5,671 nt of DNA from Bacteroidia bacterium (GTDB taxonomy: Bacteria; Bacteroidota; Bacteroidia; SpSt-205). The DNA is taken from positions 1-5,671 of the forward strand of contig JANXCJ010000128.1 of the NCBI GenBank assembly GCA_025060275.1, given 5' to 3'. Shown here piece after piece: positions 1 to 5,671 of the stretch. Position 1 is the stretch's first letter, and each line of letters begins with the position of its first letter. Both the position numbers and the translations under genes were made by a program. The notes beneath the pieces are model-generated. The model ran no database searches, was not told the DNA's origin, and saw nothing but the letters and a program-made list of their open reading frames with translations.

Positions 1-2442
1 AATAAAGGTATCCGCCTGCACTTGTCCAGTAAGATAGTATAAGTCCCCCTTAGCATGGAGAGCAAAATTATCCATTGCTACTCTCCCTGCAAACTTGCCT
101 TTGCCCTTGTATATCGGTACTTTTTCTGCAAATACCTCTTGTATTCCGTAGCTTCCATCAGGCACTACCTTTAGTGTGTCGCGAAAAGTAGGAAAAATGG
201 TATCCGTGTAGAATACCCCGTGAAATTCTAAACCTAATAGGCTAAAAGTCTCCAGGCTATCTAACATAAAAGGGTCTAATTCAAAATACAGCCTATCCCG
301 TGTATAGTGCTTGTCTTGGATGGTAGGGGAGTCCCAGTATTTATATGACTCTGAGTAGCAGTCTAATACACTATAATAGGGTAGTACCTTTTTGCCACTT
401 TTATTGGAGGGCAGGTCTATATAGATGCAACCGCTTACGTTTTCTATTCTAAGGCTAGCTAAGGAGCGGGCTAAGCGAGGATAGCGTCCCTGCTGAAAAA
501 TAGGGTCTCTCTCAGGCTTGAATTTAAGGGAATCTATGTTGAAGAAAAGAATCTTGAAATTTTCATAGTCAAATTGCATTTTGGGTTCGGGCCATACATA
601 AAGGTCCGTTTTGCCTGCTGCTAAGCGACCAGCCATACGCATAGAGCGGTTTTCTCCTAAGTAGATAGTGCGTTTGTAGGGTGCTATCTCTACGATATGC
701 GAGTCTGCAAATACTACTACTTCTACCCCCTTTAGAGTGATTTCCTTATTTTGGAGGTTTAGACGGGCATTTTCCCCATCAGGTGTATTGGAGAAGATGC
801 GGATCGCGTCGTAATCCTTTTCTCCATAAGCGGCTTTAGCCCACCGGAGCAGTTTTGGGAGAGGTTCTACGACACCTGTTTGGGGGTTATACTTCAGGAA
901 GCCATAGGTCTCTACATCCTCAAGACGCATTTCAAAAGGCTTTCTATAGGTCTTGAGGTCCACCCCCTGGCTTTTTAGAATGTCTGTGTCTAAAATATAA
1001 TTACGAACATAGCGGCGTCTTCCTCTAGCTTGCTGATCCCTTTCCTTTATCACTCTATATATAGCCCCTAAGGGGTTGATAGGGAGGATATCTTTGTAGC
1101 TTTCATACTCCCTCTGATTGAAATAATCTATAGATTGGACTACGCCATATTTGCCTTTTGGGTCAATAATCGCCGTGAAGCGCATGATAGTATCACGTAG
1201 AGGGTTCCACTGGATGGCGTCAAAGAGCATCTCCATTTTATGGTAAGTACTATAAAAGCCCTGCCGAGTGCGCGGATTCTTGCGATTACGATTAAGGAGA
1301 ATCTCTTGGGTATTTACATCGTATATTAGGTCAGTAACCGGGTAGTAGATAGTATCCCCGAAAGGCAAATACAGCTCTACAGAAACCTCATTTGAAACTA
1401 ACTTTTTAGGATCAAAAGCTAACTTTTCTAAGTATACACGCATTACTTCTTTCCCCTTAGCATATACGCTAAGTTCTGCAAGTGTATCTCCTACGGCAGA
1501 GCCATATTTTGTGAGTCCATGTAGGGCGAATCCTCCTCTATAAGTAGTGTTTGGAATGAACTCCTTTATTTCAATACTTCCTTCGGTCATTTCAAAGGAA
1601 GGGGAGTGGGCTTTTGTAGGGTCAGGGTTTAGGGTAAAATCGTCTGTAAATCTTCCCTTTATAGGATAAGGAAGAAAAGAGGTATAGTAGAGAGTGGCTT
1701 TGGGGCTGAATAGTCTTCTTATGTTCATGTCTACGAGAAATGTATCCAGCTCGCAATAGAGTTCTGCGGCATTTGTTCCTAATCTTGACCAGTCTGCTCT
1801 GCCCCTTGTGCCGATAAATTGACGATTGGTAAGGTTGAGAATACCATCTACTTCTCGGATGTAAATGTCCACGCCGCCGGTGGAGCAGATAAGATTCGTC
1901 TTCTTGAAGAAGAAGGCCGGTACCTTTTTCTCCTCAAAGGAGGTACTATCTATGTATGTGTAAAATCCTAAGCGTGCCTCGCTTTTGTCTATCCGCCAGG
2001 AGAAGATAGAGGTTTGATTTACAATTCCCTGCGGTACAAACTTGGAGATGATCTCCCAGAAGCGAGGCAAATAACCAGGATTCTCTACGGCTAAAGTTTC
2101 TGAGATACTAATGAATTGTGGAACAGGGGCCCTTACCCGAGTTTCTGGGCTCTTGAGTAGGAGCGCTGCTTCTACAAAGGTAAGAAGCTCTGGGTAGGGT
2201 TTGAATCCTTTTTTATTCAGTCGGCTAGCCAAACTGGCTATAGATTTCTTTTCAGGGATGGAAAGGTCGCCGGTTTCCCATGCAGAAAAAAAGCTCTGAG
2301 CCCGCTGAGAGATATCAGGGCGTTTGAAGCGGTCCAAAGCCTGCTTCAGCGCGATAGCAAACTCATCTGGCGTGTCTGGCAGCGCAGTGCCCTGTGCCCA
2401 TAATACCAAGCTGATTATCCCCATACCCATGCCCCTCCACAT
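1..2442 (-). CDS. Large exported Bacteroidota protein of unknown function, N-terminal 814 residues (C-terminus outside window)
   Basis: The minus strand is open without a stop from an ATG at 2442 down to base 1, so the gene is 3'-truncated by the window edge, not broken. An in-frame TAG at 2452-2454 makes this the most upstream possible ATG. The protein begins with a signal peptide (Arg3, hydrophobic core about residues 8-16, likely cleavage near AQG or GTA at 16-20). Visible layout: a mostly helical stretch about 25-135; beta-rich sequence about 150-435; a helical, possibly winged-helix-like block about 455-545; then beta-rich sequence to the edge. Motif-like segments include INPLGAIYRVIKE (455-467), KDYDAIRIFSNTP (542-554), FDYENFKILFFNIDSLKFK (624-642) and FELDPFMLDSLETFS (720-734). 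From memory these match a conserved Bacteroidota family of roughly 1,500 residues with no known function, so about half would lie outside. The beta pattern might suggest an envelope or lipid-transport-like scaffold, but this is inference only. Gene and frame are certain; function is unknown. Confidence 0.9.
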   Translation of the reverse strand, partial: MWRGMGMGIISLVLWAQGTALPDTPDEFAIALKQALDRFKRPDISQRAQSFFSAWETGDLSIPEKKSIASLASRLNKKGFKPYPELLTFVEAALLLKSPETRVRAPVPQFISISETLAVENPGYLPRFWEIISKFVPQGIVNQTSIFSWRIDKSEARLGFYTYIDSTSFEEKKVPAFFFKKTNLICSTGGVDIYIREVDGILNLTNRQFIGTRGRADWSRLGTNAAELYCELDTFLVDMNIRRLFSPKATLYYTSFLPYPIKGRFTDDFTLNPDPTKAHSPSFEMTEGSIEIKEFIPNTTYRGGFALHGLTKYGSAVGDTLAELSVYAKGKEVMRVYLEKLAFDPKKLVSNEVSVELYLPFGDTIYYPVTDLIYDVNTQEILLNRNRKNPRTRQGFYSTYHKMEMLFDAIQWNPLRDTIMRFTAIIDPKGKYGVVQSIDYFNQREYESYKDILPINPLGAIYRVIKERDQQARGRRRYVRNYILDTDILKSQGVDLKTYRKPFEMRLEDVETYGFLKYNPQTGVVEPLPKLLRWAKAAYGEKDYDAIRIFSNTPDGENARLNLQNKEITLKGVEVVVFADSHIVEIAPYKRTIYLGENRSMRMAGRLAAGKTDLYVWPEPKMQFDYENFKILFFNIDSLKFKPERDPIFQQGRYPRLARSLASLRIENVSGCIYIDLPSNKSGKKVLPYYSVLDCYSESYKYWDSPTIQDKHYTRDRLYFELDPFMLDSLETFSLLGLEFHGVFYTDTIFPTFRDTLKVVPDGSYGIQEVFAEKVPIYKGKGKFAGRVAMDNFALHAKGDLYYLTGQVQADTFI

Positions 2443-2532
2443 GCCCCAAATCTACTCAAAAGTTGTAGGTAGTCCAGTTTTTAGCCTTTATAACTTTCAT
2501 TTTACTTAGTTTATTTTTACTTTGCTGGCGGT
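2443..2532. promoter_or_regulatory. Divergent intergenic region between the large exported protein and the T9SS cargo gene
   Basis: These 90 bases separate two start codons facing away from each other, so both promoters should lie here or just inside the coding ends. The right half (about 2477-2524) is AT-rich. It contains a direct repeat of TTTTACTT at 2500-2507 and 2515-2522, with starts 15 bp apart. A near match to the Bacteroidota -7 box TAnnTTTG is TAACTTTC at 2491-2498 on the plus strand. The later TACTTTG at 2518-2524 is one base short of the consensus spacing. No Shine-Dalgarno sequence precedes the plus-strand ATG at 2533, as is usual in this phylum. Which element drives the cargo gene cannot be decided from sequence alone. 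Confidence 0.5.
2447..2454 (-). promoter_or_regulatory. Candidate -7 promoter box TAGATTTG for the large exported protein
   Basis: On the minus strand TAGATTTG matches all fixed positions of the Bacteroidota consensus TAnnTTTG and ends only 4 bases before the ATG at 2442. If used, transcription would begin at or next to that ATG, giving a leaderless or nearly leaderless mRNA. I see no clear TTG-type -33 element at the usual distance of about 19 bp, so the box may be a chance match in AT-rich DNA. Confidence 0.35.
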
Positions 2533-4605
2533 ATGAAGCGCTTAGTTTTAGTCCTAATAGGGGCATGGCTTGCAGCGCAGAATTCTCCCTCTTGGGGAAG
2601 GGCACGGATAGATTCGGCCCGGAGTATCATCCCTAAATTTATTGTCAGTCCCGTAGCTCAGCCGGGTACTCGTCTTCCCTACTTTGCCGTGCTTCACATT
2701 ACGGGATTGGAGCCTAATACATGGTATAGATATATTCCTCGCATGGACAACTCCACTACTCCGCCCACCTCTACTAATCCGAACATGGCAGGCGCAGGTA
2801 ACCCCATCTTTTACAATTCCCAGAGTGCCTCTTACCGTTTCACCACTTCTGCGAGCTTTAGTACTCCCGGAGGGTATGACACAGTCCTCTCTGATGCAAA
2901 TGGGGAGGTAACCCTGATTTTCGGCATTCAACCTACCTCCAATCAGCGATTCGCGACAAATGGTGGTAATAAGGCATATATAAAAGTGCTTTTCCGCAGT
3001 CATTTTGCTGCAATTGTTGATAGTGCATATGTTATCGGAGATAAGACACCTATTCAGCCTTTAGCTCTACGCAGTACCTGTCCTAATCCAGACACCTGTG
3101 GCTCTTTCATATATGATAGCTCTGTGGCTGTACCTGGCACCCTTGTTTTCCTCTATGAGGATTACGGGGCTAGGAACTTAGGAGAAAGACCTTTAGCAGG
3201 CGCCGTAGTGGAGGATGTGGGTGTAAACTGGGGCGCCTCACAACTTTCAGCTTATGATAACCTGGTGGATGGACAAGACAAGCGTTATGGTACGCTCCTT
3301 CCTCATAATTCTACAGGGGTACGAGCCATCCACTATGTCTCTCCCCAACAGCCTCACCTTCACTGTGAAGATGCCGTTTATGATACGGATGGTATATGGC
3401 CTTCTGGGATTAGTACCATAGCTCCTGCAAATGGTACGGCTCCCTTAGGTCCTCTCAACAGTGTGGTCTATCCTCTTTTACCAGATCCTGGAAACACTTG
3501 CGTTTCTATCACTTCCACTGACATTAATCCTTCTACAGGTAAAGTCCATATAGGTTATACCCTTTCTCCTACCTATGGATTCATATATGAAGCAAATGTG
3601 CGGCTTCTCGGGACGCCTAATCTGATTGAGTGTGTGCAATCAGTTCCCCCCCTAGACCTTCCTCCAAGCTTACTCGTTGCTGATAGCACTTCTCCTGGGG
3701 GTCCAGTGGTTTCAGGGTTGTGTGAGCCGGACAGATTTGGCTCCCAAATAGACTCTCTTCCAGGTGACATATGGCCTAATGGTACCTCGGGAGGTTCAGG
3801 ACCTTCTTGTGAGCCTTGCAACTGGTATAGTGATGTTTTAGGTATCCTCTACTGGCGCTGCATGCGAGAAGAAGCGGGATATGCAGTCCAGAATTTTACC
3901 TATCAAGGAGATGAGACAAGTACTATCCCTCATAGCTTTTATCAGTCTGTGCAAGCTGTATTAGAGACACGCCGAGTTCCTGATAAGGTCATATGGCTTA
4001 TGCCCCCTCCTCCTACCGTAGAAGTAGGAGATCCTTTTGGTCCGTATTTCGCCACTTTACAAGATAGTCTCACGCCTGCTTCGTGGGGAGCGCCTGGAGA
4101 GCCTGATTTTACAAGCTGTACATTCTCTTCTAACGTATTTTGCCACGTCATAGATGGAAATGGTAACAGAGTTCTATCTTCTCCAGTTGGGATCACCCTA
4201 TCGCCGGGGAGCATGCCCCTTCTTGTGATTGCGGGTGGAAATTGGCCCTCTGTACCAGGAACCTATACCTTATTGATTGATCCTGTTCCTTTTCCGACTT
4301 GCCCGTGTAGTGGCATGATGCTTAGTGGTTGGGATGCCAGTGATCCGATAGTAGTGGAGGTAACTACCCAAACCTCTCTTCCTATTGGGGTACGAGCAGA
4401 ACCTACCCACTGGACCCTGCTCCTTCCTTTGGATGGAGGAAAAGTCTCCCTATACGATAGTCAGGGTCGTCTAATCTCTCAGCAAGAGGCCAGAGGTAGA
4501 GAGGTACAGATTATGCGAGAGGGGCTTCCTACAGGTCTTTACACTGTGGTTTGGAGCAATTCAAGCTCCACTGCTACTCGTAAGCTTCTCCACATTCCAA
4601 GGTAA
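2533..4605 (+). CDS. Secreted T9SS type A cargo protein with a Bacteroidota N-terminal module, function unknown
   Basis: Complete 690-residue protein. It starts with a signal peptide (Lys2-Arg3, hydrophobic core 4-15, cleavage probably near AAQ at 14-16). The C-terminal part, about 620-690, is a T9SS type A sorting domain: KVSLYDSQGRLISQ (637-650), then GLPTGLYTVVW (664-674) and a basic terminal strand RKLLHIPR (683-690). The product should therefore cross the outer membrane by T9SS and be released or anchored at the cell surface, with the domain normally cleaved. The region about 33-295 resembles a module I recall from other Bacteroidota T9SS proteins. Its marks are LPYFAVLHITGL (48-59), GAGNPIF (87-93), an extended block to LFRS (153-156), VFLYEDYG (205-212), RPLAGAVVED (219-228), YGTLLPHNSTGVRAI (252-266) and DTDGIWPSG (284-292). 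There are 13 cysteines, all between residues 183 and 592, which suggests disulfides. No enzymatic motif was found. The middle, about 320-610, is proline- and glycine-rich and probably forms beta-sandwich units. It lies divergent to the large exported protein and is followed by a hairpin. Confidence 0.93.
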   Translation: MKRLVLVLIGAWLAAQNSPSWGRARIDSARSIIPKFIVSPVAQPGTRLPYFAVLHITGLEPNTWYRYIPRMDNSTTPPTSTNPNMAGAGNPIFYNSQSASYRFTTSASFSTPGGYDTVLSDANGEVTLIFGIQPTSNQRFATNGGNKAYIKVLFRSHFAAIVDSAYVIGDKTPIQPLALRSTCPNPDTCGSFIYDSSVAVPGTLVFLYEDYGARNLGERPLAGAVVEDVGVNWGASQLSAYDNLVDGQDKRYGTLLPHNSTGVRAIHYVSPQQPHLHCEDAVYDTDGIWPSGISTIAPANGTAPLGPLNSVVYPLLPDPGNTCVSITSTDINPSTGKVHIGYTLSPTYGFIYEANVRLLGTPNLIECVQSVPPLDLPPSLLVADSTSPGGPVVSGLCEPDRFGSQIDSLPGDIWPNGTSGGSGPSCEPCNWYSDVLGILYWRCMREEAGYAVQNFTYQGDETSTIPHSFYQSVQAVLETRRVPDKVIWLMPPPPTVEVGDPFGPYFATLQDSLTPASWGAPGEPDFTSCTFSSNVFCHVIDGNGNRVLSSPVGITLSPGSMPLLVIAGGNWPSVPGTYTLLIDPVPFPTCPCSGMMLSGWDASDPIVVEVTTQTSLPIGVRAEPTHWTLLLPLDGGKVSLYDSQGRLISQQEARGREVQIMREGLPTGLYTVVWSNSSSTATRKLLHIPR

Positions 4606-4617
4606 AAGGGGATAACA

Positions 4618-4659
4618 GGGGAAGAGGGAAGGTTTTCAGATGTACTTTCCCTCTTCTCC
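4618..4659 (+). terminator. Strong hairpin downstream of the T9SS cargo gene, probable terminator or 3'-end stabiliser
   Basis: Bases 4618-4632 pair with 4645-4659 over 15 contiguous positions, two of them G-U (4620/4657 and 4631/4646), around a 12-base loop (4633-4644). The arm is purine-rich on the 5' side (GGGGAAGAGGGAAGG). It begins 12 bases after the cargo gene's stop codon. Only TTC follows the stem, so the U-tract expected of a classical intrinsic terminator is weak. It could instead protect the 3' end from exonucleases. The pairing is read directly; the role is inferred. Confidence 0.65.
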
Positions 4660-4694
4660 TTCAAAGGATGTGAAATACTACTTGGGCTTAATGG

Positions 4695-4707
4695 TATATT
4701 TACTTTC
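4695..4707 (+). promoter_or_regulatory. Promoter-like AT-rich element directly before the HMG-CoA lyase start
   Basis: TATATTTACTTTC abuts the ATG at 4708. Its first eight bases, TATATTTA, match TAnnTTTG except for the last position. It is nearly the same as TATTTTTACTTTG at 2512-2524, just before the cargo gene: 11 of 13 positions agree. No Shine-Dalgarno precedes the start; a GGAGG lies just inside the coding sequence (4710-4714), where it cannot serve this ATG. A -33 element at normal spacing is not evident. Confidence 0.3.
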
Positions 4708-5565
4708 ATGGAGGTGGTTGAAATAACCGAGTGCCCCAGAGATGCCTGGCAGGGACTCTCTACCTTTATCCCCACACCTGTAAAGATAAACTACCTGCGA
4801 GCTCTATTGAAGGTAGGTTTTCATGCTATAGATGCGGGCTCATTTGTTTCACCCAAAGCAGTACCCCAAATGCGAGACACCCAAGAAGTGTTAGAGGCGC
4901 TGCCTTATGCAGAGTACCCCAATACGGGTATACTGGTAATTGTCGCTAATAAAAGAGGGCTTGAACAGGCTCTAGCCCACGCAGCTGTGAGATATGTAGG
5001 ATATCCACTCTCCTTATCGGAGACTTTTCAACAGCAAAATACTCGTCAGAGCCGAAAAGAAGCAGAGGCTTTCGTAGAGGAGGTGGTGGAGATGTGTAAT
5101 GAGAAGGGTAAAACACCCGTTGTATATCTGTCTATGGCTTTTGGTAACCCCTATGGAGAGCCCCACGATGTACAAGAGGTGCTGGAAGTAGGACAAAGGC
5201 TATTGGAGCGGGGGGTACCTATTGTATCCCTTGCAGACACGGTGGGCGTAGCTACCCCAGAGGAAGTTTATCTAGTTACTTCTGCTGCTATACAATCCAT
5301 TCCAAAGCTTAAGTGGGCTATACACCTTCACGTGGCTCCCCAAAATGCAAGAGCTAAGTTAGAAGCAGCTTGGGAGGCAGGATGTAGATGCTTTGATAGT
5401 GCGCTGGGTGGGTTCGGTGGGTGTCCTTTTGCAGGCGTACCGCTGGTATCTAATCTGCGTACAGAAATGCTTTTGGAATTTCTTGAAGAGAAACACGCTC
5501 TCATAAGACTAGATAAAGAGGCCCTTAAGGAAGCTCAAGCTCTCCTTCCTTTAGCTTTTGGATAA
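4708..5565 (+). CDS. Hydroxymethylglutaryl-CoA lyase family protein (Bacteroidota-type variant)
   Basis: Complete 285-residue cytoplasmic TIM-barrel enzyme of the HMGL-like family, close to the usual length of about 300. HMG-CoA lyase cleaves HMG-CoA to acetyl-CoA and acetoacetate, the last step of leucine breakdown. Family motifs in order: ECPRDAWQG (8-16, normally PRDGLQ), DAGSFVSPKAVPQM (42-55), SETFQQQNTRQS (104-115), YLSMAFGNPYGE (140-151), SLADTVGVATPE (174-185), HLH (206-208) and GGFGGCPFA (234-242), followed by Asn249. By comparison with the human enzyme, Arg11 and Asp12, His206 and His208, Cys239 and Asn249 would be the catalytic and metal-binding residues, all present. Asp42 replaces human Glu72, the cysteines of the human SCVVGCPYEG loop are absent, and HFHDTYGQ is replaced by HLHVAPQN. 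From memory, flavobacterial proteins annotated as this lyase show similar changes. The start at 4708 places PRD at the normal distance from the N-terminus. It may be transcribed with the gene 29 bp downstream. A lyase acting on a related acyl-CoA is the main alternative. Confidence 0.88.
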   Translation: MEVVEITECPRDAWQGLSTFIPTPVKINYLRALLKVGFHAIDAGSFVSPKAVPQMRDTQEVLEALPYAEYPNTGILVIVANKRGLEQALAHAAVRYVGYPLSLSETFQQQNTRQSRKEAEAFVEEVVEMCNEKGKTPVVYLSMAFGNPYGEPHDVQEVLEVGQRLLERGVPIVSLADTVGVATPEEVYLVTSAAIQSIPKLKWAIHLHVAPQNARAKLEAAWEAGCRCFDSALGGFGGCPFAGVPLVSNLRTEMLLEFLEEKHALIRLDKEALKEAQALLPLAFG

Positions 5566-5571
5566 ACTTTC

Positions 5572-5579
5572 TACTTTTG
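5572..5579 (+). promoter_or_regulatory. Candidate -7 promoter box TACTTTTG before the last gene
   Basis: TACTTTTG matches every fixed position of the Bacteroidota -7 consensus TAnnTTTG. It lies 15 bases before the ATG at 5595, which would give a short leader. Upstream, TTTAG at 5550-5554 is at about the right distance for a -33 TTTG element but matches imperfectly. If active, it would let the last gene be expressed apart from the lyase despite the 29-bp gap. Confidence 0.35.
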
Positions 5580-5594
5580 TGCTTCATCTCTACC

Positions 5595-5671
5595 ATGCGG
5601 TGGTTGGTATGGGGGCTTGCCCTCGGTTGGTCCCAATCTTTTTCGTTACCTGAAATAGAGAGGCGCTTAGC
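5595..5671 (+). CDS. Start of an exported protein gene, unidentified (C-terminus outside window)
   Basis: An ATG at 5595 opens a frame that stays open to the window edge: 25 full codons plus two bases. The peptide MRWLVWGLALGWSQS followed by FSLPEIERRL looks like a signal peptide, with Arg2, a hydrophobic core at 3-12 and a likely cleavage near SQS (13-15), then the start of a mature protein. The short gap after the lyase stop, the candidate promoter box at 5572-5579 and the resemblance to the other two signal peptides here support a real gene. Too little is visible to name a family or predict a function. No Shine-Dalgarno is seen before the ATG. Confidence 0.7.
   Translation, partial: MRWLVWGLALGWSQSFSLPEIERRL

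Noticed and set aside
1..2442. Non-coding or decayed region, because no complete plus- or minus-strand gene lies here
   Set aside because: Translating the minus strand by hand gives an uninterrupted 814-codon frame with a signal peptide. It only lacks its stop because the window ends.
2459..2497. Inverted repeat AAAGTT / AACTTT (2459-2464 and 2492-2497) in the divergent intergenic region as a possible operator
   Set aside because: Six-base arms 27 bases apart are expected by chance in AT-rich DNA, and the arms do not extend further.
2324..2509. Small plus-strand open frame of 61 codons
   Set aside because: It lies opposite the signal-peptide end of the large minus-strand gene and runs into the divergent promoter region. 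It is explained as a shadow frame.
2653..2661. GTAGCTCAG, which resembles the D-arm of a tRNA
   Set aside because: It encodes part of the cargo protein (around SPVAQPG). There is no matching T-arm, anticodon stem or acceptor stem around it.
2554..3003. Minus-strand open frame of 149 codons inside the T9SS cargo gene
   Set aside because: It is antisense to a well-supported protein with signal peptide and recognisable module. Its translation has no family-like motif.
4539..4775. Minus-strand open frame of 78 codons across the cargo gene end, the hairpin and the lyase start
   Set aside because: It is antisense to two good genes and its middle is just the complement of the hairpin. There is no start-site support.

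Overview
The window looks like ordinary chromosomal sequence from a member of the Bacteroidota. Four lines of evidence support this. One secreted protein ends in a type IX secretion system (T9SS) type A sorting domain. The HMG-CoA lyase-like enzyme resembles the variant I recall from Bacteroidota. A very long exported protein belongs to a Bacteroidota-restricted family as I remember it. Start codons lack normally placed Shine-Dalgarno sequences, and TAnnTTTG-type promoter boxes lie close upstream. Genus cannot be named from the sequence.

Layout. Positions 1-2442 (minus strand) hold the first 814 codons of a large exported protein that runs off the left edge. A 90-bp divergent intergenic region (2443-2532) separates it from a complete plus-strand gene (2533-4605) for a 690-residue T9SS cargo protein. 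A 102-bp gap (4606-4707) contains a strong 15-bp hairpin, probably the end of that transcript. Next comes a complete 285-codon HMG-CoA lyase-family gene (4708-5565). After 29 bp a further plus-strand gene begins at 5595; only its signal-peptide-like first 25 codons are in the window. No stretch over 300 bases lacks a gene. I see no RNA gene, mobile element, CRISPR array or origin.

How the genes work together. Three of the four products carry N-terminal export signals and act outside the cytoplasm. The lyase is a cytoplasmic metabolic enzyme (leucine breakdown or ketone body formation, if the usual substrate applies). Nothing shows that the four form one pathway: the left gene is divergent, and the cargo gene is separated from the lyase by a hairpin. 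The lyase and the last gene are close enough to be co-transcribed, although the last gene also has its own candidate promoter box. I found no convincing new multi-gene system. The most interesting objects are the two uncharacterised exported proteins.
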